Positions 25,161-35,730 of a stretch of DNA of 64,000 nucleotides are shown piece by piece. The notes under the pieces are model-generated. The model saw nothing but the letters and a program-made list of their open reading frames with translations, made no database searches and had not been told where the DNA came from. The DNA is taken from positions 438 through 64,437 of the forward strand of contig NZ_LNYZ01000038.1 in NCBI RefSeq assembly GCF_001468065.1, written 5' to 3'. The translations under genes and the position numbers were made by a program. Position 1 is the first letter of the stretch. Each line of letters starts with the position of its first letter. The stretch comes from Legionella steigerwaltii. GTDB lineage: Bacteria > Pseudomonadota > Gammaproteobacteria > Legionellales > Legionellaceae.

Positions 25161-25826
25161 ATGGCGCACTACATTAAAATCATTATTCTGTTTCTAACTG
25201 GGATTGGCGGATGCTTTGCAAACACTAATGATGAGTTAAGGCATTATCAAGAGGAGGGGGCTCACCAGGTATCAACCATTTCGAATAAGACAATTGAAAC
25301 GTTAAAGCGCACGTCCTCACGGAATCAATCAGAGCACCAATTATTAATTGATACACTCATGCAACGCAGCACAGACGGTTTACAAAGCAATCAAAAACCG
25401 CAGGGAGCTGAAGGTGCCATTTTATTTGTATCCTTTTCCATGCCCGACTCACTTTTATTTGCATTGAGCGATGAAGCAGCACGGTTTCATATTCCCGTGG
25501 TCATTAATGGGTTAGTGGATGGTGATTTTAAACAGACCATAGAAACATTTAAACGTCTTAATAGCGAAGCCAAAAAGCAGCATTTGAACTTTAAGGGAAT
25601 TTCTATTGATCCAGTCTGGTTTAATCAATTCCACATTACAACGGTTCCAGCGCTTGTAGTAACAGAGCCCTCCAGGTCTTGCGGTTCAGGGCAGCCCTGC
25701 ACCAATCAACCGTTTGATGTAGTGTATGGCAATGCAAGCATTAAAAAAGGACTCGAGCTCATCGCCCAGAAAGGAGACGCAGGAGCGACATTAGCGGCCA
25801 CCATTTTGGAGAAAGGCCATGTTTAG
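25161..25826 (+). CDS. trbC: TrbC, periplasmic pilus assembly protein
   Basis: A 221-aa F-type TrbC. After a signal peptide it has the conserved thioredoxin-like C-terminal domain: ILFVSFSMPDSLLFALSDEAARFHIPVVINGLVDGDFKQTI and ISIDPVWFNQFHITTVPALVV. ATG 25161 follows AAGGAGG; the longer frame belongs to traU sequence. It binds TraW in F. Confidence 0.9.
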   Translation: MAHYIKIIILFLTGIGGCFANTNDELRHYQEEGAHQVSTISNKTIETLKRTSSRNQSEHQLLIDTLMQRSTDGLQSNQKPQGAEGAILFVSFSMPDSLLFALSDEAARFHIPVVINGLVDGDFKQTIETFKRLNSEAKKQHLNFKGISIDPVWFNQFHITTVPALVVTEPSRSCGSGQPCTNQPFDVVYGNASIKKGLELIAQKGDAGATLAATILEKGHV

Positions 25827-27630
25827 AAGTTTGTTGACCATCGCCTGTATTTTTGGTTTTTGCACTTTCTCGGCTGCCAATACAACAGCCCAAGACTTTC
25901 AGAAATTAAAAGAATACGCAAAATCTTTGGGGAATCAACCACTGAGCGCCATGAATGAATTTAAGCCCCAGAATACCTTCAAAGACTATACGGAAACTCC
26001 CTCGCAATCGCTTCATTATCAGGGGGTTGAAACTGAAAAAACCGATTTAAGTACCTTTGCTGCCAATGCCTTACACAATGATGCCGGTGGACGTACTGTG
26101 ACTGAGCATTTTGGTCAGCGCCAATTTGAAATCAATACCAAAAATGAAGCGATTAAAAACGCTAAATTAATTGAAGAAGAAAGTTATGCCATTACTCATG
26201 GACAATCCAATGAGCGAGTCAAATGTGATGAAAAGCCACAGGCTTGTGAGATTAAATCACATGAGGAAATCTGCCATACATCAAGGCAATTACCCGAGCA
26301 GCAGTGTTTTAAAAAACGTAAAGTAACCGTGAACACCGAGCGCTTAAGTCAAAGAGCTGATTTTGAGGTATGGGTTCATAAAAAATGGACGGGGCTTATT
26401 GCGGTTAATCTTATAACGGGTGCCATGACCAATAGCGCAGGCGGGCACTTAACCAATCCTGTGAAGTTAAATCATCCCTGTGAAGAAATGAAAGCCACGG
26501 TTCACTCCATTTTAAATAATGGTGGTTCTGCTCATTGGGTGCATGTTGTGGGACTTCCAACCTGCCAGAATGGAGGCGTAATCACCTTGTATATTTCAGA
26601 TAAGTTCAGTCGCTATTACCCAATTCAGGTGGCATTGACGATTAATGCCCATTCCAAATCCTATGTGGAAGAAGAGCACTGGGATAATGAATGCGCCACT
26701 CTTGAGACAAACAACCTATGTCAAAAAACACAAGAGCAGTGTACTGATTCCAATCCAACCCGTGTCATTAATGGTCTGCCCGTCACCCGTGATTGCTGGG
26801 AGCTTAATGCACGATACCAGTGTGCATCCGCTGCAGCCGATGAATGTAAAACGCAACGGGAAAAAGGATGCTTACAGGCAAGCTCGCGCTGCACATTAAT
26901 GAACAATAATACCTGCTCGCTCTATGAGCAGGTATATCGTTGCGATGAGACAGTCTGCCCACAGCCTGTGGCCTGTGTGCGAGATCTCTTTTGTGCCGAT
27001 GGAGACTGCACGGAACATGCAGCAACTCAGAATGATGGTTTTGGAGAGGCCATGGCACCCATGGCCGTTGCAGGGGCTGCTGGCGCTGAGTTTGGTAAAA
27101 CGCAGGCTACCTTATTTTCAGGCCATCCTGTGCAGTGCAAAATCTGGGTTTGGGACATTATTGATTGTTGTTCGAATGAAGGCTGGGCTGACAAACTCCA
27201 TATCGATTTGTGTCGTGAAGAAGATAAGGCTTTAGGCAAAGCCAAATTGAATTACCTGGCTCATTATGTAGGCGAGTTTTGCAGCCAGAAAGATCCCATT
27301 TTTGGCACCTGTCTGGAGCACAAACGCACCTATTGTGTCTTTGACAGCAAAATGGCGCGCATTATCCAGGCCGAAGGACGTTTAAGACAATTAAATCCCA
27401 ACGCTTTAGGAGATGCAGAGCATACACGCTGTGCGGGGCTCAGTGTGAATGAATTACAAAGCCTTGATATGGGACGCATCGATTTTTTAAACCCTGTGTA
27501 TCCATTTCCCCAGGGACAGCCAACAAAAGAAGCAGGAATTGTAGGCGATGTCGTTTTAAATAGCCCCGACGCTTCAAAAACCATGGATGAAATCAAACGG
27601 CGAGTCCAGAAAAAGGCGGAACAAAAATGA
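25819..27630 (+). CDS. traN: TraN, mating-pair stabilisation protein
   Basis: A 603-aa secreted, Cys-rich outer membrane protein (signal peptide ending near SAANTT). The middle is dense in Cys (about 290-400), and the C-terminal half has the TraN pattern KIWVWDIIDCCSNEGWADKL, YCVFDSKMARIIQAEGRLRQL and GLSVNELQSLDMGRIDF. TraN binds receptors on the recipient cell and so sets host preference. It overlaps trbC and traF by a few bases. Confidence 0.94.
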   Translation: MFRSLLTIACIFGFCTFSAANTTAQDFQKLKEYAKSLGNQPLSAMNEFKPQNTFKDYTETPSQSLHYQGVETEKTDLSTFAANALHNDAGGRTVTEHFGQRQFEINTKNEAIKNAKLIEEESYAITHGQSNERVKCDEKPQACEIKSHEEICHTSRQLPEQQCFKKRKVTVNTERLSQRADFEVWVHKKWTGLIAVNLITGAMTNSAGGHLTNPVKLNHPCEEMKATVHSILNNGGSAHWVHVVGLPTCQNGGVITLYISDKFSRYYPIQVALTINAHSKSYVEEEHWDNECATLETNNLCQKTQEQCTDSNPTRVINGLPVTRDCWELNARYQCASAAADECKTQREKGCLQASSRCTLMNNNTCSLYEQVYRCDETVCPQPVACVRDLFCADGDCTEHAATQNDGFGEAMAPMAVAGAAGAEFGKTQATLFSGHPVQCKIWVWDIIDCCSNEGWADKLHIDLCREEDKALGKAKLNYLAHYVGEFCSQKDPIFGTCLEHKRTYCVFDSKMARIIQAEGRLRQLNPNALGDAEHTRCAGLSVNELQSLDMGRIDFLNPVYPFPQGQPTKEAGIVGDVVLNSPDASKTMDEIKRRVQKKAEQK

Positions 27631-28409
27631 GATTATTCACTATTATTTTAATGTTACTTTCCATGCCGGTCATGGCTGATTTAGTAAGTCCACCCGCTCA
27701 TGGGTTTCATTGGTACAGTACAGAAAACAAAGAGCATCAGGTGAAACCTGTTCAAAATCCAAAGGTATCAAAGCCTTCGCTGACTCCTTATGAGCAGCTC
27801 ATGGAAGTCCGCAAAGCCACAATGAATAAGCTCGCAACGGCATTAATTGCCCCATCATTTGATGCAACCTATGAGTACATGAAAGCCCAGCAGGTGTATG
27901 CCAAAAACAATCAGAAATTTGTCCAGTACTGGCAACAGGTTCTGTTGTCTCATCCTGAGCTGGATCATTCCTTAAATTTTCCAACCGACAATACGGCTGT
28001 GGCCATTCGCAATGATTCAATGAATCTTTTAATGGAGAGGGTAGTCCAAGAAGGGGCTAAACGTTATGGATTAATCCTTTTTTACAAAGGGAACAGTTCC
28101 ATTTCGCAAAAATTCATCACTCATCTTGTTCCATTCGTCAATTTGACCCATTTTTCCATGATTTCAGTCACGACAGATGGGCAACCTATTGAAGGTCTGC
28201 CTAATCCTAAAAACATACCTCTTCATGAAATACAAAAAACAATGAATTTGCAGTCACGCTACATGCCTGCACTGTTTCTTGTTGATTTAAAAACACAACA
28301 CATGTCGCCCTTGTCCTACGGATTTGTCTCCACAACCGAATTAAAGGAACGTCTGCTGGATGTGGCGACTCATTACAAACGATACAGCTATGAGGGGTTT
28401 GAAGCATGA
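27627..28409 (+). CDS. traF: TraF, thioredoxin-fold transfer protein without CxxC
   Basis: A 260-aa periplasmic protein. A signal peptide is followed by the family's PPAHGFHWYS, LTPYEQLMEVRKATMNKLATAL and QQVYAKNNQKFVQYWQQVLL. A thioredoxin-like C-terminal domain follows in which the CxxC site is replaced (FYKGNSSISQKF). F TraF also lacks the redox pair, so this is expected. It acts in pilus assembly. Confidence 0.9.
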   Translation: MRLFTIILMLLSMPVMADLVSPPAHGFHWYSTENKEHQVKPVQNPKVSKPSLTPYEQLMEVRKATMNKLATALIAPSFDATYEYMKAQQVYAKNNQKFVQYWQQVLLSHPELDHSLNFPTDNTAVAIRNDSMNLLMERVVQEGAKRYGLILFYKGNSSISQKFITHLVPFVNLTHFSMISVTTDGQPIEGLPNPKNIPLHEIQKTMNLQSRYMPALFLVDLKTQHMSPLSYGFVSTTELKERLLDVATHYKRYSYEGFEA

Positions 28410-28900
28410 TTGTTCGCATCATTTTTTTACTGCTTTTTTCTGTAATTAGTCCTTTGCACGCCAATGTGGCAGTTGAAGAACTCAATGCACTGTTATTGAA
28501 AAAGCAAGCCCCTAAAGCTTTTGCACAAAAGGAATCAGCTGAAGCTAAAGATTTATCCAAAAATTATTATTTTGCATTTATTTATCGAAGCACCTGCCCA
28601 CATTGTAAAAAATTCTCCCCTGTATTAAAGGATTTTTCAGAAACATTCCATATTAAGGTTCGTGCTTTTAGCCTGGATGGAGAATCCCTGGATGGACTCG
28701 ATACCACACCATTAACACCTGAACTTTTTCAAACGTTCTATGTATCAGGAGGGTATAAGCCTACGGTTCCCGCCTTGTTTTTAGTCAATCGACATACCCT
28801 GGAAGCCTACGCTGTCTTGTTTGGAGAAGCAACTCCTTATCAGCTGGCACAAAGAGTTCATGAATTAAAGCAACACATTGAGGAGAAATTTAATGATTAG
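28406..28900 (+). CDS. trbB: TrbB-like thiol-disulfide oxidoreductase
   Basis: A 164-aa exported thioredoxin-fold protein with an intact CPHC site (FIYRSTCPHCKKFSPVLKDF, about residues 65-70) and cis-Pro region TVPALFLVNR. F TrbB isomerises disulfides of the Cys-rich TraU, TraN and TraH; the same job is likely here. It overlaps traF and traH. Confidence 0.85.
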   Translation: MIVRIIFLLLFSVISPLHANVAVEELNALLLKKQAPKAFAQKESAEAKDLSKNYYFAFIYRSTCPHCKKFSPVLKDFSETFHIKVRAFSLDGESLDGLDTTPLTPELFQTFYVSGGYKPTVPALFLVNRHTLEAYAVLFGEATPYQLAQRVHELKQHIEEKFND

Positions 28901-30275
28901 AGCTCTTGTGCTAGCCGTTGTTGCGTCTTTTACTTGCGTGGCAGGAAATGGTGTTCATGCATCAGCCAGTGCCGATTTAAATCATTTTTTTAATAATCTT
29001 GGTTATTCTGCGAATGTCACAGGTAGCCATTCCTATGAATCACAGGCAGCAGGATTTGCATCATTAGGCTCAGTCTATGCCAGAAATCAAGTGCGCTCCA
29101 TTCAGATAGCTCACGTTGATGTACCTGGTTTTCGCTCAGGATGTGGCGGAATTGATATTTTTGCAGGTGGTTTTTCCTTTATTAAATCAGAGCAGATAGT
29201 TTCATTTATGCAGAACATTTTAAGTAACGGGGCAGGCTATGCAATGAACCTGGCACTCGAGACCGAGCTGCCTGAAATTGCTCATGCCATGCAGTACATG
29301 CAAAAGCTGGCAAATGACATTAATGGAACTAATTTTAATTCGTGTGAGATGGGAGAAAATCTGACTGCAGCGCTTTATCCCAAAAATAGAGCGGCACATC
29401 AGCGTTTGTGTGAGGACATCGGGCGTAACCGTAATGTATACACCGATTGGGCAGAAGCCCGACATAAATGTTCGACAGGAGGGGAGATTGAAAAGCGATT
29501 AGAACAGGCAAAAAACGATTCAGAATATAAAGACAGGGCTCTTTTGAATACCAACGTAGTTTGGGATGCATTACAACTGAATGAATTCATCAAATCAGAT
29601 ACAGAAATTTCAGAAGTCTATATGTCAATTTCAGGAACGCTGGTATTTGATGCCAAAGGAGGGATGCAAACGTATCCCTCTTTAGCGACTAATCAGGATT
29701 TTGTAAAAGCCTTGCTTTATGGAGGAAAATTACCCAGCTATAAGTGCACTGATTCGAACAAGCCGATGAAATGTGTTGCCATCAATGTGAAAGGAAGCCA
29801 GGAGATTAGCAGTAAAGACGCTCTGGTATCTCAAGTACAGGCCATCCTGCAGGGAGTTTATGAGAATATCAAATCAGGGACAGCCTTAACGCCCCAACAA
29901 AAAGGGTTAATTGAACTCACCCAGCCGTCCGTATTTCAGCTTATTTCAGCCAGCGCACAGCAGAATATTGGCATACAAAGCAGTTATGAGCTTGCCCAGA
30001 GTGTAGCAACGGATTTGCTTGCCCAATATCTTGCAAACTCACTTGAAGTGATTCGAGCATCCCTTGCAGGGCGTGATATAGGAAATGCCCATGAAGAAAA
30101 ACTATTTAAAAATCTGCAGGTGGCACAACAATTTGTAGATAATTTTAATAGCGAATCAAGAGCACGTTTTAATGCGGCACTGACCACCAATCAATTGGTT
30201 CAAAACAACGTGAAGCAGGCACTGAATGCCCTTAATCCCATCTTAAGACAATCCTATACCGGAGGCGCACAATGA
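28893..30275 (+). CDS. traH: TraH, pilus assembly protein
   Basis: A 460-aa periplasmic protein. After the signal peptide come DLNHFFNNLGYSANVTGSHSYESQAAGFASLGSVYARN and the block GCGGIDIFAGGFSFIKSEQI, both hallmarks of TraH. A helical C-terminal end completes it. ATG 28893 with AGGAGA was chosen over a longer frame. It overlaps traG by four bases. Confidence 0.94.
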   Translation: MIRALVLAVVASFTCVAGNGVHASASADLNHFFNNLGYSANVTGSHSYESQAAGFASLGSVYARNQVRSIQIAHVDVPGFRSGCGGIDIFAGGFSFIKSEQIVSFMQNILSNGAGYAMNLALETELPEIAHAMQYMQKLANDINGTNFNSCEMGENLTAALYPKNRAAHQRLCEDIGRNRNVYTDWAEARHKCSTGGEIEKRLEQAKNDSEYKDRALLNTNVVWDALQLNEFIKSDTEISEVYMSISGTLVFDAKGGMQTYPSLATNQDFVKALLYGGKLPSYKCTDSNKPMKCVAINVKGSQEISSKDALVSQVQAILQGVYENIKSGTALTPQQKGLIELTQPSVFQLISASAQQNIGIQSSYELAQSVATDLLAQYLANSLEVIRASLAGRDIGNAHEEKLFKNLQVAQQFVDNFNSESRARFNAALTTNQLVQNNVKQALNALNPILRQSYTGGAQ

Positions 30276-33157
30276 GCCCATTATTAATCTATACCCCACA
30301 AAATGGGATTTATTTAAAAGAGTTGCTTGATGGTATGGCCACTTTGCTTACTGAATCTACCTTTAGTACGGCGTGTGACATTATCATGATTCTATCCGTT
30401 AGTATGGTCGGTTATCAGTTCGTGATGGGGAAAAAGCTCGAATCATTAACTCGCTTTATGCTGACCACCTTTTTAGTCATGTATTGCGTGCTGGGCATTA
30501 AAGTGCCTGTGGCTATTATTGACATGCAGACAGCCGAAGGAGCAGGGGAAGCCTTAACGGTTGATCATGTACCGCTAGGCGTTGCTTTACCTGCCTCATT
30601 GATTAGTGGCATGGGGTATGGAATTACGACTGCCTTTAGTGATGTATTTCGCATGCCAGATAGCCTGGAGTACAACAAAACAGGAATGATTTTTGGTGCA
30701 AGGACTTGGCTTGCAGCAACTCAGACAAGGCTCTCCATGTCGCCTGATTTGGCACAAGACCTATCGTCCTATATCCGCCAATGCGTGTTTACGGCAAAAC
30801 TTTTGGCAAGCCATCAATTAAGCCCTCAAGAGCTGACCCAAAGTGCTCATCTTTCTAAAACCTATTTTGAGGAGCCATCACCCATTTATCGGGTAATTCT
30901 GCACAATGGAGTCAATTTAAGTTGTGGTGATGCAGCAGCCAATTTGAAGACTCGACTACCCATTGCAGCGAAATTGGAGTTGGAGCGTCTTAATCATCTG
31001 GTAACCACAGGCGCTTTAACATCACGCAACACAGACAGCAGTTCGTTGCCTGGCGAAAAGACTTTTGGTGACAGGTTGGAGGCCGCTCATAAATATTACA
31101 TGAATATTACCGAAGATGCTGCCGAAACACTCACCCAAAATATCTTAATTAATGCGACCCGAGATGCCGCAGCCGATGCTTTTGCTTTCTCAGGAGCTGA
31201 TGCCGCACTCATGAATTACACCAATACGGACAGCACCCAAAAAATGCACATCGCTGAAGCCAATAGCTTTTGGCTTGCAGGATTTCGCCTGCCTTACTAT
31301 ATGACCGTGATGTGGATGTTGACCCTGTGTATCTTTCCATTAGTCGTTTTGATTTCATTTTTTCCGACCCTGAGTAACGCTTATTTCCTGTGGGTGCAAT
31401 CTCAAATCTACCTTTGGTCATGGCCTCCGATGTTTATTATTTTTCATTGGTTTGTTTCCATGGCCTCAAGTACCACCATTACTTTGTTTGGTCAAAAAAC
31501 AGGAGGTGTGACCTTCTCTAATATCGATTCATTAGCCAGCATGCACAGTAATTTTGCCTATACGGCAGGCGCATTGGCGGCAAGTGTTCCTGTTATTGCC
31601 CTGTACATCACGAAAGGATTGGGACAGATTTTGAGTACATCCTCCCAGCATTTTGGTGGTATGGCACAATCTTTGTCAGTCAGTGAAGCGCAATCTGCAG
31701 CTGCAGGTAACATCTCAATGGCAAGTTACAGTGGTTGGAATATGAACTATGAAAATACCAGCGCCAATAACGTTTCGGCTAACAAGCACGATACCAATTG
31801 GACGAACATGCATGGGATGCACACGGAACAATTGGGAAGTGGTGTGCTTAAGACTACCACAAGCCATGGGGATGCTGTTTTTGACGTAAATCCTGGGATG
31901 TCACGAGGCCCCGTACACATATCAGATACAAAGGCCATAAGCGGCTCTTTAAATCAGGCTTTTGAAGAATCCAGACAGGCTGCAGCCAATGAAAGTCAGC
32001 ATTATCAAACGTCCTTGTCCAGTTTTGCGCACAGTGCCGTGCAGTTATCTAAAATGCAGGGTCATGATATGCGTTTGGGCGATGGAGTGTCTGAAAGTGA
32101 ATCCGGTCAATACAGCCAGGCATTATCGACCATGACGCATATTGCCTCGGATGTAGCTAAACGCGAAGGGATAAGCCAAGAAGATGCGCTGGCTCATATG
32201 ACCGCTGCTGGATTAAATGTCCACGCCGGAGTTGCAAGTGAAAAAAGCATGCTGGGAAGCATTGGGCGGTTTGCTTTTGGAGCAACAGGAGGTGCTGATA
32301 GTCATGCCAAGTTCGACAGGTCATCAACAAGTAGTGATCGTTACCATGAAGGGACGGACAGCAGCATGTCAGCGAAGGAAGCAGAAGACTTTAATCAGGC
32401 GCTTAATTACGTGAGCCAGTTTGCACAAAACCATCATTTTGATAACAGCCATTCGGAAGGGGCAAGCCTTTCGAATCAAATGGGTACCGATTTAAGGGAG
32501 GCGCAAACGGCAAGCCAAAACTATGATGCCTCGATGTCTAAAGCCGCTCGCATTAGCACGGCCAGGAGTTATGTGGAATCAAACGCTGATCAAGTTACTA
32601 CCGATCTAAATCAGGCCTTCTCGAAATATGTTGCAAGTCGAACTGATGAAGTAACTCGTGATGCGTTGTATTCCAATCCTTCAGATCTGGCTTCATTAAA
32701 ACAATTACAAACGCTGGCTAATGAGTTTATCCATGAGCAACGAGAAGGTTTAATCGCACGATACGGCAATGCTTCTAAAAATGCTCGGATTGACTCCTTT
32801 TATCAGGATGCAGCAAATCCATTAAGTTCAAAAGAGTCACAAATGAGAGCAGACTACCACAAAAACAGTAATGCATTGGAGGATTCTGGAAAGACTATGG
32901 GGATTGGTATGGATGCTTCAAGAGCCCAAAGTATGCAGCAAAAAATTAATAATCATGTAGATGCGGCGGTTAATAAAACAAGCAGTGGAGGAGGGCGTTT
33001 AAAGAGTCAATACCAGCAAGCGGTTGAAACAACAAACAACGATGTAGGCGAAGGTAAAAAACTGGGGCAAACCAACGTGGCCATACCCGCCTATTTTACT
33101 AAATGGGTTGATCATCATGATAAATCAGCCCCAAAGAAGGAGCTTATCCATGAATAA
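30272..33157 (+). CDS. traG: TraG, mating-pair stabilisation and pilus protein
   Basis: A 961-aa inner membrane protein. The N-terminal ~450 residues carry several membrane helices (MIILSVSMVGYQFVMG, FMLTTFLVMYCVLGI, TVMWMLTLCIFPLVVLISFF). The long periplasmic C-terminal part (about 470-960) is Ser/Ala/Gln-rich and helical. In F this half stabilises mating pairs and recognises TraS of the recipient. The gene overlaps the next one by eight bases. Confidence 0.9.
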   Translation: MSPLLIYTPQNGIYLKELLDGMATLLTESTFSTACDIIMILSVSMVGYQFVMGKKLESLTRFMLTTFLVMYCVLGIKVPVAIIDMQTAEGAGEALTVDHVPLGVALPASLISGMGYGITTAFSDVFRMPDSLEYNKTGMIFGARTWLAATQTRLSMSPDLAQDLSSYIRQCVFTAKLLASHQLSPQELTQSAHLSKTYFEEPSPIYRVILHNGVNLSCGDAAANLKTRLPIAAKLELERLNHLVTTGALTSRNTDSSSLPGEKTFGDRLEAAHKYYMNITEDAAETLTQNILINATRDAAADAFAFSGADAALMNYTNTDSTQKMHIAEANSFWLAGFRLPYYMTVMWMLTLCIFPLVVLISFFPTLSNAYFLWVQSQIYLWSWPPMFIIFHWFVSMASSTTITLFGQKTGGVTFSNIDSLASMHSNFAYTAGALAASVPVIALYITKGLGQILSTSSQHFGGMAQSLSVSEAQSAAAGNISMASYSGWNMNYENTSANNVSANKHDTNWTNMHGMHTEQLGSGVLKTTTSHGDAVFDVNPGMSRGPVHISDTKAISGSLNQAFEESRQAAANESQHYQTSLSSFAHSAVQLSKMQGHDMRLGDGVSESESGQYSQALSTMTHIASDVAKREGISQEDALAHMTAAGLNVHAGVASEKSMLGSIGRFAFGATGGADSHAKFDRSSTSSDRYHEGTDSSMSAKEAEDFNQALNYVSQFAQNHHFDNSHSEGASLSNQMGTDLREAQTASQNYDASMSKAARISTARSYVESNADQVTTDLNQAFSKYVASRTDEVTRDALYSNPSDLASLKQLQTLANEFIHEQREGLIARYGNASKNARIDSFYQDAANPLSSKESQMRADYHKNSNALEDSGKTMGIGMDASRAQSMQQKINNHVDAAVNKTSSGGGRLKSQYQQAVETTNNDVGEGKKLGQTNVAIPAYFTKWVDHHDKSAPKKELIHE

Positions 33158-33773
33158 TGAAGAAATGAATTCACAAGAATTAAAAGAGGCCATCGCCTTG
33201 GATATAGAAACATTAAAAACATTGGACGTGGATATTATGCCGGCCAAGGAGTATTACCAGGCGAACAGGCGTTTGTTTTTGCATGTTTTTTTTAAACTAT
33301 ATGGAACAATACTTCTTGGATTTTTACTTCCACTCCCTTTTTATTGGAAGGTGTTGATGGTGGAGACTTCAACACACGAGCTCATCTACATTTTTTTCTG
33401 GCTGCCATTAATGGCTCTAGGACTATGCCTTTTTGTTTTTCTATTCATTTACAGCTCATTAAATCAATACATTTTGATTGACTATCAATTGAAACACAAA
33501 CTAAGAACAGGCTCATTGATTGTAAAACAAATAAGGCGGGCTGGAACTATAGCTTATCGAATATTTGCAGGGCTTGTTTTGATTCCTTCACTGTTCTTGT
33601 TTCCCAGTGCTGCCTTCTTCATATCCTTTGGCGCTTTTTTCATCAGCGGGATTTTAACGAGCATCCTTGTTGAAATGGAGCTCAATAGGATAGGCATCAG
33701 CGCTCTGTTTACTCTCATAAAGAATTATTTTGATAAGGACAAAAATGCCAGTGCGGCAATACCCTTAAAATAA
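33150..33773 (+). CDS. Membrane protein in the TraS (entry exclusion) position
   Basis: A 207-aa protein with four likely membrane helices (two near 45-110, two near 145-185) and polar ends. The family is not recognised. It sits between traG and traD, where F carries the surface/entry exclusion gene traS, and exclusion proteins diverge fast. It may therefore be the exclusion partner of this TraG; this is from position and topology only. AAGGAG precedes ATG 33150. Confidence 0.6.
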   Translation: MNNEEMNSQELKEAIALDIETLKTLDVDIMPAKEYYQANRRLFLHVFFKLYGTILLGFLLPLPFYWKVLMVETSTHELIYIFFWLPLMALGLCLFVFLFIYSSLNQYILIDYQLKHKLRTGSLIVKQIRRAGTIAYRIFAGLVLIPSLFLFPSAAFFISFGAFFISGILTSILVEMELNRIGISALFTLIKNYFDKDKNASAAIPLK

Positions 33774-33862
33774 ACAAAACACATCAAAAAGAATAAATTT
33801 TAACCACAAATGCAAGCAGTGGAAGCCGCTGCTTTGCCCAAAACAAGCAGAAGGAAGATAAA

Positions 33863-35716
33863 ATGAGTCATGAATCCAATTACAAACATTATACCCGTGG
33901 AGGCCAGATCTCATTCCATAATCTGCGGATGTGGTTTCAGATTAACAAAGCGCTCTTTCATGTTTACTTATTCATTTGGGCAGGGTTAAGCATTGTATTG
34001 ACCGGTATTTTTGCGCCACATGGAATGATAAGACAGACGGTGTCCTATCACGCGGCTCACTTTTATCACCTGGCAGGGGTGCCACATGTATTTTCTATCC
34101 CTGTTAAAGGGGGGAATGCATCACAAACTGTCGAGCAGCTTCTCCACAATCACTATTTTTCTGCTACCTCAGATCGTTTACTGACCTTCTTGTTACAGTC
34201 AACTCTATGGAGTTTTCCCTTATCGTTGATTGTGGCACTTTTGGTGAGCCGATATTTCATTTATCGAGGAAAGGTTCAAACGCAAAATCAATTTATACGA
34301 GGGGCGAGTTTAGTCCCATCAGAAACACTTAAAAAACAGATAATAAAACAAAGAAAAGCATCTGATTTACAACTTGATGGATTTCCTCTTTTGCAAGGAT
34401 CAGAGGTACAGCATTTATTGGTACATGGTACGGTCGGTATGGGGAAAAGTCAGTTCATCATGAAATTGATGGATTGTTTACGTGCGCGTGGCGACCGAGT
34501 GATTGTTTATGACAAGGGGTGCACGTTTACTCAGGCGTATTTTCAGGAAGGTCATGATGTCTTGCTCAATCCTTTTGATGCACGCTGCGCTAATTGGGAT
34601 TTATGGCTGGAAGCCCCAAAAGATGAATTACTGGAAAATATGGCAGAAAGTCTCATCCCTATGCATGGAGAAAACGATCCGTTTTGGGTTAATGCAGCAC
34701 GTACCGTGTTTGCCTGTCTTGCAAGTCAAATGCGTGAGGATAAAGAACGTTCCTTATCCAAGCTGTTAGGGTTACTTGTAACTGGTGAGTTTAGCGAGTT
34801 GGAACCTTATCTCAACGGTACAGCGGCAGCAACTTTGGTCAGTAATAAAATAGAAAAAACAGCCATCTCCATTCGCTCTGTCATTACAACCTACCTTAAA
34901 TCAATGCAGTCGTTAAGTGGTCTTGATGAGTCTGGGAAGCCTTCCTTTTCCATTCGTGATTATCTGTTAAATAAAGATTTGGAGGGCTGGCTTTTTATAT
35001 CAAGCAATGGGGAACAACATAAATCTTTAAAGCCGTTGATTTCGATGTGGATTGCCATGGCATCACTGACACTCTTAAGTTTGCCAGAAGACGCGAACAG
35101 GCGAATTTGGTTTATTTGTGATGAATTACCAAGCCTGCACAAATTACCCTTATTAGGTGAAACCATTGCTGAAGTCAGGAAATTTGGCGGCTGTTTTCTT
35201 CTGGGAATGCAGAGCTTTAGTCAATTGGAGAAGGTATATGGGCGTAGTGGGGCAGCTGAAATTTTTGATTTGCTTAATACCCGAGCCTTTTTTGCAAGCC
35301 CAAGCCATGAAATGGCGCAACTTGTCAGTAAAGAGCTTGGGGATGAAGAAATTGATGACACCCGAGAAAATTACTCTTATGGAGCCAACTCCATTCGTGA
35401 CGGCATTTCATTAGGAAAAAACCGTATAACACGCCCCTTAGTAACCTATCCTGAAATTATGGGACTTGATCCGCTTACCTGTTATCTGCGATTGCCTGGT
35501 CAATACCCTATTACAAAGCTGGAACTTCATTATCAAAAAAGAAGTATAAAGGCCGCAGGTTTTTTACCTCGTGCCATACCGTCCCTTCCTCCGTGTGATG
35601 CAAATCTCAAAAAGGGTTCTGCCGTTAATGAGCCCACCAGCGGTCGTTTTGAGGTGCAAGCGCCAACCAACATCAAACGTATCGAATGCGAGTCCGATAA
35701 GGAATTCATTTTTTGA
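33863..35716 (+). CDS. traD: TraD, type IV coupling protein
   Basis: A 617-aa coupling ATPase. It has two N-terminal membrane helices (about 35-55 and 105-130), Walker A VHGTVGMGKSQFIMKL near residue 195, and Walker B RRIWFICDELPSLHKLP near 420, then GGCFLLGMQSFSQLEKVYG. It hands the TraI-bound strand to the channel. The C-terminal tail is short compared with F TraD. AGAAGGAAG precedes the ATG. Confidence 0.94.
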   Translation: MSHESNYKHYTRGGQISFHNLRMWFQINKALFHVYLFIWAGLSIVLTGIFAPHGMIRQTVSYHAAHFYHLAGVPHVFSIPVKGGNASQTVEQLLHNHYFSATSDRLLTFLLQSTLWSFPLSLIVALLVSRYFIYRGKVQTQNQFIRGASLVPSETLKKQIIKQRKASDLQLDGFPLLQGSEVQHLLVHGTVGMGKSQFIMKLMDCLRARGDRVIVYDKGCTFTQAYFQEGHDVLLNPFDARCANWDLWLEAPKDELLENMAESLIPMHGENDPFWVNAARTVFACLASQMREDKERSLSKLLGLLVTGEFSELEPYLNGTAAATLVSNKIEKTAISIRSVITTYLKSMQSLSGLDESGKPSFSIRDYLLNKDLEGWLFISSNGEQHKSLKPLISMWIAMASLTLLSLPEDANRRIWFICDELPSLHKLPLLGETIAEVRKFGGCFLLGMQSFSQLEKVYGRSGAAEIFDLLNTRAFFASPSHEMAQLVSKELGDEEIDDTRENYSYGANSIRDGISLGKNRITRPLVTYPEIMGLDPLTCYLRLPGQYPITKLELHYQKRSIKAAGFLPRAIPSLPPCDANLKKGSAVNEPTSGRFEVQAPTNIKRIECESDKEFIF

Positions 35717-35730
35717 TAGGGGAATAAATC

